From Actinosynnema pretiosum (GTDB lineage Bacteria; Actinomycetota; Actinomycetes; Mycobacteriales; Pseudonocardiaceae), in contig NZ_JAMTCF010000005.1 of assembly GCF_024171695.1 (NCBI RefSeq), forward strand, positions 372,001-436,000: DNA of 64,000 bases, in the 5' to 3' direction. The position numbers and the translations under genes were made by a program. Below the pieces are notes generated by a model. That model had not been told where the DNA came from. It saw only the letters and a list, made by a program, of their open reading frames with translations, and did not search any database. How positions within the stretch are numbered: position 1 is the stretch's first letter; each line of letters starts with the position of its first letter. Positions 42,164 through 50,985 of this stretch are shown in pieces.

Positions 42164-43201
42164 GTGCGCACAAACCGCCTGCGAGTCGGCGCCATCGCCG
42201 CAGCCGCAGCGATCGTCCTCACCGCCTGCTCCTCCGGTGGGTCCGACACCGCCGCTCCCAGCTCGCAGCCGGCCGGGGACTCCGGCGCGTTCCCGATCAC
42301 CATCGAGCACGCCCTCGGCAAGACCACCATCGAGGCCAAGCCCGAGCGCATCGCCACGGTCAACTGGGCCAACCAGGAGGTCCCGCTCGCGCTGGGCGTC
42401 GTGCCCGTCGGCATGGCCAAGGCCAACTTCGGCGACGACGACGGCGACGGCGTCCTGCCCTGGGTCTCCGAGAAGCTCAAGGAGCTCGGCGGCGAGGCCC
42501 CGGTCCTGTTCGACGAGACCGACGGCATCGACTTCGAGGGCGTGGCCAACACCAAGCCCGACGTCATCCTGGCCCCCTACTCGGGCCTGACCGCCGAGGA
42601 CTACAAGACCCTCAGCGACATCGCGCCGGTCGTAGCCTACCCGAAGACCGCCTGGGCCACCCCGTGGCGCGAGAGCATCGAGCTCAGCAGCAAGGCCATG
42701 GGCCGCGCCGACGACGGCGAGAAGCTGATCGCGGACATCGAGAAGCAGATCACCGACACCAAGGCCAAGCACCCGCAGCTGGTCGGCAAGTCGGCGATGT
42801 TCATGACGCACTTCGACACCACCAACCTGAGCCAGGTCGGCTTCTACACCACGCACGACACCCGCGCCATGTTCTTCGAGGACCTGGGCATGACCCACCC
42901 GAAGTCCATCGCGGACCTGTCGGCCACCACCGACAAGTTCTCGCTCAAGCAGAGCACCGAGCAGATCGACGTGTTCAACGACGTCGACATCATCATCGGC
43001 TACGGCGACGACACCGTCCTGGCCGCGCTCCAGGCCGACCCGCTGATGTCCAAGCTCCCGGCCGTCGCCAACGGCGCCGTCGTGATGCTCTCCGGCAGCG
43101 GCCCGGCGGGCACCGCCGCCAACCCCACGCCGATGTCCGTGTCGTGGGTGCTCGACGAGTACGCGGGCAAGATCGCCGCTGCCGCCGACAAGGTGAAGTG
43201 A
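42164..43201 (+). CDS. Iron-siderophore ABC transporter substrate-binding lipoprotein
   Basis: A 345-residue FepB/FatB-type periplasmic-binding lipoprotein. The signal VGAIAAAAAIVLTACSSGG has a lipobox LTAC. The mature part shows a class III binding fold: ITIEHALGKTTIEAKPERIA, ALGVVPVGMAKANF, KPDVILAPYSGLTAEDYKTL, TEQIDVFNDVDIIIGYGD. It captures ferric siderophores at the cell surface and delivers them to the two permeases encoded next. GTG 42164 follows GAAGGG. The gene is the first of a four-gene operon behind an iron box, with a GTGA overlap to the permease. Confidence 0.92.
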   Translation: MRTNRLRVGAIAAAAAIVLTACSSGGSDTAAPSSQPAGDSGAFPITIEHALGKTTIEAKPERIATVNWANQEVPLALGVVPVGMAKANFGDDDGDGVLPWVSEKLKELGGEAPVLFDETDGIDFEGVANTKPDVILAPYSGLTAEDYKTLSDIAPVVAYPKTAWATPWRESIELSSKAMGRADDGEKLIADIEKQITDTKAKHPQLVGKSAMFMTHFDTTNLSQVGFYTTHDTRAMFFEDLGMTHPKSIADLSATTDKFSLKQSTEQIDVFNDVDIIIGYGDDTVLAALQADPLMSKLPAVANGAVVMLSGSGPAGTAANPTPMSVSWVLDEYAGKIAAAADKVK

Positions 43202-44241
43202 CCACCGCGACCCACCGGTCCGAGCAGGGTGCCGCCGAGAGGCGGCACCCTGCTCGTGTCCGGACCACCTGGCTGGTCGTGCTGCTCGGCGTCCTCGCCG
43301 CCACCGCGCTCGCCTCGGTCGTGCTCGGCGCCCGCGACATCGGCTTCGACGACGTCGTCGCCGGGCTCGGCGGCTCGCAGGACACCCTGGCGCAGGCCGC
43401 TGTCGCCAAGCGCGTGCCCCGCACCCTGCTCGCCATCGTCGTCGGCGCCGCCCTCGGCATCTCCGGCGCGGTCATGCAGGGCGTGACGCGGAACCCGTTG
43501 GCGGACCCCGGAATCCTCGGCATCAACGCGGGGGCCTCGCTGGCCATCGCGGTCGGCATGACCTCCTTCGGCCTGGTCAAGGCCTCCGCCCACATCTGGG
43601 TGGCCATCTTCGGCGCGGCCGTCACCGCCGTGCTCGTCTACACCATCGGCTCCCTCGGCAGGGGCGGCCCCACCCCGCTCAAGCTCGCCCTCGCGGGCGC
43701 CGTGTCGTCGGCCGCGCTCACCTCGCTGATCAGCGCGGTCGTGCTGTCCCGCAACGACATCTCCGGCACGTTCCGCTCCTGGCAGATCGGCGGCGTCGGC
43801 GGCGGCTCCTACGAGGGCATCGCCCAGGTGCTGCCGTTCCTGGCCGTCGGCCTGCTGCTGTGCCTGGCCACCGCGCGCGGTCTGAACTCCCTGGCGCTGG
43901 GCGACGACGTCGCCGCCGGGCTCGGCGAGCGCGTGCTGCTCACCCGCACCCTCGCCTCCGTCGGCGCGGTCGTGCTGTGCGGAGCGGCCACCGCCGCCGC
44001 GGGCCCCATCGGGTTCGTCGGCCTGGTCCTGCCGCACCTGTGCAGGCTCCTCGTCGGCCCGGACCACCGCTGGCTGCTGCCGTTCTCCGCCATCGGCGGG
44101 GCCGCGCTGCTCACCGCCTCCGACGTCTTCGGCCGCGTGGTCACCCGGCCCGAGGAGATCGACGTCGGCATCATCACCGCGCTGATCGGCGCGCCGTTCT
44201 TCATCTGGATCGTCCGCCGACAGAAGGTCCGATCGCTGTGA
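43198..44241 (+). CDS. FecCD-family iron-siderophore permease 1
   Basis: A 347-residue permease with about nine or ten membrane helices. Typical FecCD segments are RVPRTLLAIVVGAALGISGA, MQGVTRNPLADPGILGINAG, PLKLALAGAVSSAALTSLIS, FRSWQIGGVGGGSYEGIAQV and GPIGFVGLVLPHLCRLLVGP (the EAA-like coupling region). It forms the import channel with the next gene product. GTG 43198 overlaps the binding-protein stop as GTGA. The N-terminal 25 residues are a polar cytoplasmic extension. Confidence 0.93.
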   Translation: MTTATHRSEQGAAERRHPARVRTTWLVVLLGVLAATALASVVLGARDIGFDDVVAGLGGSQDTLAQAAVAKRVPRTLLAIVVGAALGISGAVMQGVTRNPLADPGILGINAGASLAIAVGMTSFGLVKASAHIWVAIFGAAVTAVLVYTIGSLGRGGPTPLKLALAGAVSSAALTSLISAVVLSRNDISGTFRSWQIGGVGGGSYEGIAQVLPFLAVGLLLCLATARGLNSLALGDDVAAGLGERVLLTRTLASVGAVVLCGAATAAAGPIGFVGLVLPHLCRLLVGPDHRWLLPFSAIGGAALLTASDVFGRVVTRPEEIDVGIITALIGAPFFIWIVRRQKVRSL

Positions 44242-45332
44242 CCGACACCGCCACCCGCGCCGCCCACCGCGCTGCGGCCCTCGGCGCCGTCGCCGCCGCC
44301 GCACCGTCCACACTGGACGCGGTCACCCGAACCCGCCGCCGCAACGCCCGCCGCAGGCGGATCGTCATCGCGGTGCTCACCGCGCTCATCCTGGTGATGA
44401 TCGCCGTGTCGCTGATGTTCGGCCAGCGGTACTACCCGCCGTCCGACGTCATCGCGGTGATCCTCGGCGAGCAGGTGCCCGGCGCCTCGTTCACCGTCGG
44501 CAGGCTCCGCCTCCCCCGCACCGTCCTGGCCACCCTGGCCGGTCTGTGCTTCGGCCTCGGCGGCGTGGCGTTCCAGACCATGCTGCGCAACCCGCTGGCC
44601 AGCCCCGACATCATCGGCATCAGCGCGGGCGCCTCGGCCGCCGCCGCGTTCGCGATCGTCGTGCTGGGCCTGTCCGGCGCCACCGTCGCCGCGTTCGCGA
44701 TCGTCGCCGGACTGCTGATCGCGCTGCTGGTCTACCTGCTGGCGTTCAAGTCCGGCGGCGCGGGCACCCGGCTCATCCTGATCGGCATCGGCACCGCCGC
44801 CATGCTGCACAGCGCCATCAACTGGATCCTCGACAGCGCCGGCGAGTGGGACCTGCAGGAAGCCCTGGTGTGGCTGACCGGCAGCCTCAACGGCTCCTCG
44901 TGGACCGACGTGCTGCCCGTGCTGTTCGCCTCGCTCGTGCTGGTCCCGGTGCTGCTGGCCCAGACCCGGCGCCTGGGCGCGATGCAGCTGGGCGAGGACG
45001 CGGCGGGCGCGCTCGGCGTGCGGGTCGAGCTGGTCCGGCTCACCGTCGTGGTCGCCTCGGTCGGCCTGATCGCCTTCGCCACCGCCGCCTGCGGACCGAT
45101 CGCGTTCGTCGCCTTCCTGGCCGGTCCCATCGCGGCCAGGCTGGTCGGCCCCGGCGGTTCCCTGCTGGTGCCCGCGATGCTCGTCGGCTCGCTGCTGGTG
45201 CTGGTGGCCGACTACAGCGGCCAGTACCTGCTGCCCGCCCGCTACCCGGTCGGCGTCGTCACCGGCGTCCTCGGCGCCCCCTACCTGATCTACCTCATCA
45301 TCCGCACCAACCGTGCCGGAGGCTCGCTGTGA
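44238..45332 (+). CDS. FecCD-family iron-siderophore permease 2
   Basis: A 364-residue second permease subunit: LRLPRTVLATLAGLCFGLGG, FQTMLRNPLASPDIIGISAG, LILIGIGTAAMLHSAINWIL, WLTGSLNGSSWTDVLPVL, ACGPIAFVAFLAGPIAARLV. It forms a heterodimer with the preceding FecCD protein. A basic N-terminal extension of about 40 residues (TRTRRRNARRRRIV) precedes the first helix. GTG 44238 overlaps as GTGA; its own stop overlaps the ATPase start in the same manner. Confidence 0.93.
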   Translation: MTDTATRAAHRAAALGAVAAAAPSTLDAVTRTRRRNARRRRIVIAVLTALILVMIAVSLMFGQRYYPPSDVIAVILGEQVPGASFTVGRLRLPRTVLATLAGLCFGLGGVAFQTMLRNPLASPDIIGISAGASAAAAFAIVVLGLSGATVAAFAIVAGLLIALLVYLLAFKSGGAGTRLILIGIGTAAMLHSAINWILDSAGEWDLQEALVWLTGSLNGSSWTDVLPVLFASLVLVPVLLAQTRRLGAMQLGEDAAGALGVRVELVRLTVVVASVGLIAFATAACGPIAFVAFLAGPIAARLVGPGGSLLVPAMLVGSLLVLVADYSGQYLLPARYPVGVVTGVLGAPYLIYLIIRTNRAGGSL

Positions 45333-46189
45333 CCACCACCCACACCCTCGCGGTCGAGGACCTGACCATCGGCTACGGGGACCGGACGGTCATCAGCGGG
45401 CTCGACCTGGAGATCCCGCCCGGCAGGATCACCGTGATCGTCGGCGCGAACGCCTGCGGCAAGTCCACGCTGCTGCGCTCGATGTCCCGGCTGCTCGCGC
45501 CCAAGGGCGGCAAGGTCCTGCTCGACGGCAAGCTCGTGCACAAGATGCCCGCCAAGGAGCTCGCGCGCGTCATGGGTCTGCTCCCGCAGGCCCCGATCGC
45601 CCCCGAGGGCATCACCGTGACCGACCTGGTCGGCCGGGGAAGGCACCCGCACCAGGGCATCATGTCCCGCTGGAGCAAGGAGGACGACGTCGCGGTGGCC
45701 GCCGCGCTCGACGCCACCTCCACCGCCGACCTCGCCGAGCGCTCGGTCGACGAGCTGTCCGGCGGGCAGCGGCAGCGGGTGTGGATCGCGATGGTCCTGG
45801 CCCAGCAGACCGACCTGCTGCTGCTGGACGAGCCGACGACGTTCCTGGACGTGAGCCACCAGGTGGAGGTCCTGGACCTGCTGACCGACCTGAACCGCGC
45901 CCGTGGCACGACGATCGTGATGGTCCTGCACGACCTGAACCTCGCCGCCCGGTACGCCGACCACCTGATCGCGCTGGCGGACGGCGCGCTGCACTCGGCG
46001 GGGCCGGCGGAGGAGGTGCTGACGGAGGAGGGCGTGCGCGCGACGTTCGGCCTGGACTGCCGGGTGATCGCCGACCCGGTCTCCGGCAAGCCGCTCATGC
46101 TGCCGATCGGTCGGCACCACTCGGTGGCTGCGGGCGGTCCGGCGGCCGAGGCCCCGGTGGCGGACGTCCCGGTGGCGGACGGCGAGTAG
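45329..46189 (+). CDS. Iron-siderophore ABC transporter ATPase
   Basis: A 286-residue FepC-type ATPase that powers ferric-siderophore import. Walker A is GANACGKST (residues 39-47; Ala replaces the usual Pro and Gly of GPNGCGKST), the Q-loop is LLPQAP, the signature LSGGQRQR, Walker B LLLLDEPTTFLD and the switch His in VLHDLN. The C-terminal tail has repeated PVADVPVADGE. GTG 45329 overlaps the permease stop; the operon ends at the terminator at 46210. Confidence 0.95.
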   Translation: MTTTHTLAVEDLTIGYGDRTVISGLDLEIPPGRITVIVGANACGKSTLLRSMSRLLAPKGGKVLLDGKLVHKMPAKELARVMGLLPQAPIAPEGITVTDLVGRGRHPHQGIMSRWSKEDDVAVAAALDATSTADLAERSVDELSGGQRQRVWIAMVLAQQTDLLLLDEPTTFLDVSHQVEVLDLLTDLNRARGTTIVMVLHDLNLAARYADHLIALADGALHSAGPAEEVLTEEGVRATFGLDCRVIADPVSGKPLMLPIGRHHSVAAGGPAAEAPVADVPVADGE

Positions 46190-46209
46190 TCCGCGCGGAA
46201 CCGGTGGTC

Positions 46210-46250
46210 GGGCGCGGTCCTCCTCCTGAGGGCCGCGCCCGGCCTTTTTG
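46210..46250 (+). terminator. Intrinsic terminator of the siderophore operon
   Basis: An 11-bp GC-rich stem (GGGCGCGGTCC with GGGCCGCGCCC, one G-U pair) and a 9-nt loop are followed by GGCCTTTTTG. It is a canonical rho-independent terminator 20 bp after the stop, facing a convergent gene. Confidence 0.9.
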
Positions 46251-46277
46251 TTGCGGCGCAACGCTTTCCGGCGGCTC

Positions 46278-47366
46278 TCAGCGCAGGTCGCCGAAGAACC
46301 CCGCCAGGTCGTCGGCCAGCAGCTCCGGTTCCTCGACCGGCGCGAAGTGGCCCCCGCGCGGCATCTCGGTCCACCGCGTGACCCGGTAGGTCCGCTCCGC
46401 CCACTCCCTCGGCGGGATCGCCAGGTCGCCGGGGAACAGCGCCACGGCGGTCGGGACCTCCACCCGGCGCGCGTCGGGCTCCGGCGCGCGACCGCGCTCG
46501 TAGTACGGCCGCAGCGACGTCCCGATCGAGTTCGTGAACCAGTACAGCGACGCCTGGGTGAGCAGGAAGTCGTCGCTGTGCGCGCGAAGCCCGGTGTGGC
46601 TCCACGCGCGGTACTTCTCCAGGACCCACGACAGCAGGCCGACCGGCGAGTCGGACAGCGCGGGCGCGAGCGTGAGCGGGCGGGTCCGGTGCTGGTGCTC
46701 GTACGCGCCCTCCTCGTTCCACCACTCGCGCATCCGCGTGAGGTGGGCGCGCTCGGCGTCGGTCAGGGCCGAGGTGTCGAACGAGGTGGGCGGGGCGACG
46801 GCCATCAGGTGCAGCCCGGCCACGGACTCCGGGTGCGCCTTGGCCAGCAGCGTCGACACGCCCGCCCCGAGGTCGCCGCCGTGCGCGCCGTAGCGGGCGA
46901 AGCCCAGCTCCTCGCGCATCAGCCGGTGCCACAGCTCGTGGGTCGGGGTGGAGGTGAGCGACGGCCGGGGCGCGGAGAGCGGGTAGCCGGGCAGGGAGGG
47001 GACGATCGTGGTGAAACCCCTGGCCGCCAAGCGCTCCGCGAGCCCGACCAGCTCGTAGAAGGTGCTCGGCCAGCCGTTGGTGAGCACCAGCGGGAGCGCG
47101 TCGTCCGCGCCGTCGTAGCGCAGGTAGTGCAGCCGGACGCCGTCGACCTCGGCGAAGTGCGAGGGGAGGGCGTTGATCTCGGCCTCGCGGGCGCGCCAGT
47201 CGTAGCCGTCCGCCCAGTGGCGGGCCAGCCGCTCCAGCTCGTCGGGGTCGGTGCCCGCCTCCCAGGCGGGGGCGGGCCAGCGCGCGGCCCAGCGGGTGCG
47301 GCGGAGTCGGTCGCGCAGGTCTGCCAGGTCGTCGTCGGACACGGAGAGAACCGGTTGATTCGACAC
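46278..47366 (-). CDS. Epoxide hydrolase (EHN-domain, JHEH-like)
   Basis: A 362-residue microsomal-type epoxide hydrolase. The N-terminal EHN domain (LADLRDRLRRTRWAARWPAP, YDWRAREAEINALPSHFAEV) precedes an alpha/beta hydrolase domain with the oxyanion motif NGWPSTFYE, the nucleophile Asp in AHGGDLGAGV and the catalytic His in PRGGHFAPVEEP. Aromatic Tyr residues in the lid are present. It opens epoxides to diols. GTG 47366 has no ribosome site but a TACGTT -10 box ends 6 nt upstream, so the mRNA is probably leaderless. It is divergent from a CGNR regulator that likely controls it. Confidence 0.88.
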   Translation of the reverse strand: MSNQPVLSVSDDDLADLRDRLRRTRWAARWPAPAWEAGTDPDELERLARHWADGYDWRAREAEINALPSHFAEVDGVRLHYLRYDGADDALPLVLTNGWPSTFYELVGLAERLAARGFTTIVPSLPGYPLSAPRPSLTSTPTHELWHRLMREELGFARYGAHGGDLGAGVSTLLAKAHPESVAGLHLMAVAPPTSFDTSALTDAERAHLTRMREWWNEEGAYEHQHRTRPLTLAPALSDSPVGLLSWVLEKYRAWSHTGLRAHSDDFLLTQASLYWFTNSIGTSLRPYYERGRAPEPDARRVEVPTAVALFPGDLAIPPREWAERTYRVTRWTEMPRGGHFAPVEEPELLADDLAGFFGDLR

Positions 47367-47422
47367 CGCTAAAACGTAACACCGGTGTCGCTGGGACACC
47401 AGTGGGGAGTTACGATGGTGTC
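47362..47422. promoter_or_regulatory. Nested GGTGTC/GACACC operator with divergent leaderless promoters
   Basis: Half-sites GACACC (47362, 47395) and GGTGTC (47384, 47417) form two nested inverted pairs sharing one centre at 47392. -10 hexamers TACGTT (minus, 47378-47373) and TACGAT (plus, 47411-47416) each lie 6 nt before a GTG start. A dimeric regulator, probably the CGNR protein, could block both promoters. Confidence 0.65.
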
Positions 47423-47935
47423 GTGGAAGACCGGGTGCACGTGGTCGAGGCGTTCCTCAACACGCTCGACGAGCGGACGTTCAGCAGGCACGGCGAGGCG
47501 CACGCGCCGACGGACGAGCTGACCTCCGGGGCGGCGCTCGCGCGATGGTTGGCGCGCCACGGCCTCGCGCCCGAGGGGACCCGCCCGAGCGCCGCGCACC
47601 TGGCGGCGGCGCGGGAGCTGCGCGCCGCGCTGCGCCGCTCGCTGGCCGAGCCGGGCACCGCGCCGCTCGCGTTCCCGCTCCGGCTCGTCCCGGACGGCGA
47701 GGGGGACCTGCGCGTCGCGGCGGAACCGGTGGCGCCGGGGGTGGACGCGCTGCTGGACCTCGTGGTGACGACCGTGGGCGACGGCCGGTGGCGGCGGGTG
47801 CGGCTGTGCGCGGCCCCGGACTGCCGGTGGGCGTTCTACGACACCTCCCGCAACGGTGGCGGCCGGTGGTGCTCGATGGCGGTGTGCGGCAACCGGACCA
47901 AGACGAAGGCGTACCGGCGGCGGCAGACCGGCTGA
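47423..47935 (+). CDS. CGNR zinc-finger regulator (ABATE domain)
   Basis: A 170-residue protein. The N-terminal ABATE stress-sensing domain covers residues 1-115 (VVEAFLNTLDERTFSRHGEA, AARELRAALRRSLAEPGTAP). The C-terminal CGNR zinc finger reads RLCAAPDCRWAFYDTSRN, GGRWCSMAVCGNRTKTKAYR, with four cysteines for zinc and the diagnostic CGNR. Such proteins are transcription factors, often divergent from a detoxification gene. GTG 47423 is chosen because a TACGAT -10 box ends 6 nt before it; no ribosome site exists for this or the upstream in-frame GTG at 47402. Confidence 0.88.
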   Translation: MEDRVHVVEAFLNTLDERTFSRHGEAHAPTDELTSGAALARWLARHGLAPEGTRPSAAHLAAARELRAALRRSLAEPGTAPLAFPLRLVPDGEGDLRVAAEPVAPGVDALLDLVVTTVGDGRWRRVRLCAAPDCRWAFYDTSRNGGGRWCSMAVCGNRTKTKAYRRRQTG

Positions 47936-48000
47936 CCGGCGCGCGGACCTCGCCAGCGCGCGGACCTCGCCGTCGCCGGATCTCGTTCCCCGGCGCGGGA

Positions 48001-48399
48001 CTAGTCCCCGTCGTCCGCCAGCAACCCGCGCAGCACCGCCTCGTCGGCCGGGCTCAACCCCCGCACGAACCGCGTCAGCACCGGCGCGTGGTCCGCCTCC
48101 GCGTCCAGCAGCCGCGCCATCCGCCAGGCCACCAGCGCCGACGGGTCCGCCATCGCCGAGTACCGGTACGCGCGCCCGTCCTTGACCCGCGTCACCGCGT
48201 CCTTCTCGTGCAGCCGCGTCAGCGTGGTCACCACCGCGCTGTACGACCGCGCCCCCGCCGAGTCCAACCGCTCCAGCACCTCCGCCGGGGTGAGCGCTTT
48301 CCCGGCCCGCACCAGCGCGCTCAGCACTTCGGCGGCCAGTGCCCCCGGCCTGCGGCGGGCCGACCCACCGGTGGTGTCCCCGCGCGTGGCCTCGGTCAC
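48001..48399 (-). CDS. BlaI/MecI/CopY-family transcriptional regulator
   Basis: A 132-residue penicillinase-repressor-type winged helix: LAAEVLSALVRAGKALTPAE, YSAVVTTLTRLHEKDAVTRV, KDGRAYRYSAMADPSALVAW. Members repress beta-lactamase or copper-transport genes and are cleaved by a BlaR1-type M56 protease. No M56 protease gene is next to it, so it is an orphan. GTG 48399 is used; TACCAT lies 7 nt upstream, suggesting a leaderless mRNA. It shares the convergent space with the CGNR gene on one side and follows the efe operon on the other. Confidence 0.87.
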   Translation of the reverse strand: MTEATRGDTTGGSARRRPGALAAEVLSALVRAGKALTPAEVLERLDSAGARSYSAVVTTLTRLHEKDAVTRVKDGRAYRYSAMADPSALVAWRMARLLDAEADHAPVLTRFVRGLSPADEAVLRGLLADDGD

Positions 48400-48445
48400 G
48401 GCGTGGATGGTACTCGGAACGGTTGCACCGGACCATCCGTCACCG

Positions 48446-48467
48446 CCGCGCGAGGGAACCCGCGCGG
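48446..48467 (-). terminator. Possible terminator of the efeUOB operon
   Basis: A 7-bp stem CCGCGCG/CGCGCGG with an 8-nt loop follows the efeB stop by 15 bp on the minus strand. Confidence 0.35.
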
Positions 48468-48481
48468 GGGACACCGGGGGG

Positions 48482-49867
48482 TCAGGCGAACAGCGCCTGA
48501 CCCCAGAACTCGCCCTCCCGCAACCCCGGCGGCACCGCGAAGTGCGCGGAACCGTTGTGCTCCAGGTACTCCACCATCGGATCGGCGCCCGCCAGCACGC
48601 GCTGCAGCGGGATGAACTGGCTCCGGCTGTCCCGGTTGAAGCACACGAAGAACAACCCCGCGTCCAGGTGCCCGAACCCGTCGCTGCCGTCGGTGAAGTT
48701 GTACCCCCGCCGCAGGATGCGCGCCCCGCCCAGGTTCTCCGACGCCAACCGCACGTGCGAGTTCACCGGCACCACCGGCTCGCCGCCCGCGCCGAGCACC
48801 GAGGTGTCCACCGGGTCGAACTCGTCCCGCTGCCCCAGCGGCGCGCCACTTCCCTTGTGCCGCCCGGTGATCGCCTCCTGCTCGGCCAGCGGGGCGCGGT
48901 CCCAGGTCTCCACGTGCATCCGGATCCGCCGCGCCACCAGGTAGGTGCCGCCGACCATCCACGCCGGGCCGTCGCCCTCCCCGACCCACACGTGCCGCTC
49001 CAGCGCCGCCGGGTCCTCGGCCTTCAGGTTGTTGGTGCCGTCCTTGAACCCGAACAGGTTGCGCGGGGTCGCCTGCGCGGTCGACGTGGACGAGGTGCGC
49101 CCGAACCCCAGCTGGGACCACCGCACCGCCGCCCTGCCGAACCCGATCCGCGCCAGGTTGCGCACGGCGTGCACCGCCACCTGCGGGTCGTTCGCGCACG
49201 CCTGCACGCACAGGTCGCCCCCCGACCTGGCGGGCTCCAGCGCGTCGCCCTTGAACCTCGGCAGGTCCACCAGCGCCTCCGGCCGCCGGTCCGCCAACCC
49301 GAAGCGGCCGTCGAACAGGGACGGGCCGAAGCCGATCGTCGGGGTGAGCGCCGACGCGGGCAGGTCCAGCGCCTCGCCGGTGTCGGCGGGCGGGGCCTGC
49401 GGCGACCCGCCGACCGCGCCGCCCTCGGCCGCCTCCAACCCGGAGGTCATCCGCTCGGCGGCGGCGGTCCAGTCCCGCAGCAGGCCGACCAGCGCCTCCC
49501 GGTCGGTGGTGGTCACGTCGAACGCCACGAAGTGCATCCGGTCCTGCGCCGGGGTGGTGATCCCGGCCTGGTGGGCGCCCCGGAACGGCACGGCGGCCGT
49601 CGGGTCGGGGCCCGCCGCGGCGGGAGCGGCCACCCGCACGCCCAGCGCGCCCGCCGCCGCGCCCAGCCCGGCGGTCGTGACACCCGCGCCCGCCAGCCCG
49701 AACACCCCGCGCCGCGACAGCCCCCGCCGGGGCACGCCGCCCGCAACAGTGCCGTCCGCAGCCGCGCCGCCCGCACTCGCCCCGCCCTCGGCCGTCCCGC
49801 CGGGCGCGGCGGCGCCCTCCGACGCCACCGCCTCGGGCCCCGAGCCGCCCGATCCCGTCCCGCTCAC
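48482..49867 (-). CDS. efeB: EfeB, Tat-exported Dyp-type haem peroxidase
   Basis: A 461-residue iron-uptake haem peroxidase. The long N-terminus is Gly/Ala-rich, then a Tat signal (GLSRRGVFGLAGAGVTTAG). The Dyp-peroxidase domain shows ALTPTIGFGPSLFDGRFGL, CVQACANDPQVAVHAVRNL, NLFGFKDGTNN (the GFxDG catalytic motif), GTYLVARRIRMHVETWDR and FNRDSRSQFIPLQ. In EfeUOB systems it helps oxidise or release iron for import. GTG 49867 overlaps the efeO stop as GTGA. It ends the operon that starts at 51821. Confidence 0.93.
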   Translation of the reverse strand: MSGTGSGGSGPEAVASEGAAAPGGTAEGGASAGGAAADGTVAGGVPRRGLSRRGVFGLAGAGVTTAGLGAAAGALGVRVAAPAAAGPDPTAAVPFRGAHQAGITTPAQDRMHFVAFDVTTTDREALVGLLRDWTAAAERMTSGLEAAEGGAVGGSPQAPPADTGEALDLPASALTPTIGFGPSLFDGRFGLADRRPEALVDLPRFKGDALEPARSGGDLCVQACANDPQVAVHAVRNLARIGFGRAAVRWSQLGFGRTSSTSTAQATPRNLFGFKDGTNNLKAEDPAALERHVWVGEGDGPAWMVGGTYLVARRIRMHVETWDRAPLAEQEAITGRHKGSGAPLGQRDEFDPVDTSVLGAGGEPVVPVNSHVRLASENLGGARILRRGYNFTDGSDGFGHLDAGLFFVCFNRDSRSQFIPLQRVLAGADPMVEYLEHNGSAHFAVPPGLREGEFWGQALFA

Positions 49868-50985
49868 TTCTGCGCCACCACCTCGGCGACCTTGCTGACC
49901 GGCTCGCCCAGCGCGTCGACGGCCGCCGCGAACGCCTTGACCTGCTCCTGCGACAGGTCCGTGTACAGCTTGTACCCGTCGCCGTCCCGCTGCGCCTCCA
50001 GCAACGCCTCCACCGCCGCGAACCTGGTGTCCACGGTGGACGCCAGCTCCGCGTCCCGCTCCCGCACCACCGGCCGCAGCGCCGCGACGGCTGCCCGCGA
50101 GCCCTCCACGTTCGCCGCGAAGTCCCACAGGTCCGTGTGCGAGAAGACGTCCTCCTCGCCGGTGATCTTCCCGGTGGCCACCTCGTCCAGCAGCTCCTTG
50201 GCCCCGTTGGCCAGCTGCAGCGGGGTCAGCTCGACGGTCTTGGCCTTCCCGACGATCTCGGTCACGTCCGCGAGCAGCCGGTCCGCGATCGCCGCGCTGT
50301 CGCCCTGCAGGCCACCGGTCCACAGGTCCTTCTCCAGCCGGTGGAACCCGGTGAACTCCTGCCCCTCCTCCAGGTCCGCCTCCCGGCCGTCGATCCTCGG
50401 GTCCAGGTCGCCGAAGCTCTCCGCGACCGGCTCGATCCGCTCCCAGTAGGTGCGCGCCACCGGGTACAGCGCCTTGGCCTCCTCCGCCTTCCCGTCCTTC
50501 ACGGCGGTGGCGAACTCGGTCGTCTTGGCCAGCAGCGAGTCCGCCTGCGAGTTCACGTACCGCTGGTACCCGGAGGTCGCCTCGCCGAGCCGGGTGTCCG
50601 CGTCCGCCTGCCGCGTCGCCGCGCCCTTGACCGTGAACGCGGCCCGGATGCCGTCACCGGCCATGCCCGGCCTGCACGAGGTCTGGTAGGCGCCGCCGTC
50701 CGGCACCTCCACCAGCAGCCTGCGGGTCAGACCCGGCGCGATGTTCTCGACCTCGCCCATGATCCGGTCGCCCTCGGCGTACAGGTAGAACTCGGTGACC
50801 CGCGCGCCCTCGTTGGTCACCTCGAACGTGATGGTGCCCGCGTCGGCCTCGGTCCGCGCCACGCCGCACGCGCTGTCGCTCGCCTTGACCGCGATCGGCC
50901 CGCCCGGCGAGGCGGCCTCCGGTGTCGCGGACGAGCACGCCGACAGCGCCAGCGCGCCCAGGACGAGGGCTCCGACTCGCTTCAC
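49864..50985 (-). CDS. efeO: EfeO, iron-uptake cupredoxin/M75-peptidase-like lipoprotein
   Basis: A 373-residue lipoprotein: signal LVLGALALSACSSATPEA with lipobox LSAC, an N-terminal cupredoxin-like domain (ITFEVTNEGARVTEFYLYAE, LTRRLLVEVPDGGAYQTSCR) and the imelysin/M75 domain (VARTYWERIEPVAESFGDLD with the typical ERIEPVAE, TGFHRLEKDLW corresponding to the HxxE iron site, SHTDLWDFAANVEGS). It binds and hands iron to the EfeU permease. GTG 50985 overlaps the efeU stop as GTGA. Confidence 0.93.
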   Translation of the reverse strand: MKRVGALVLGALALSACSSATPEAASPGGPIAVKASDSACGVARTEADAGTITFEVTNEGARVTEFYLYAEGDRIMGEVENIAPGLTRRLLVEVPDGGAYQTSCRPGMAGDGIRAAFTVKGAATRQADADTRLGEATSGYQRYVNSQADSLLAKTTEFATAVKDGKAEEAKALYPVARTYWERIEPVAESFGDLDPRIDGREADLEEGQEFTGFHRLEKDLWTGGLQGDSAAIADRLLADVTEIVGKAKTVELTPLQLANGAKELLDEVATGKITGEEDVFSHTDLWDFAANVEGSRAAVAALRPVVRERDAELASTVDTRFAAVEALLEAQRDGDGYKLYTDLSQEQVKAFAAAVDALGEPVSKVAEVVAQK

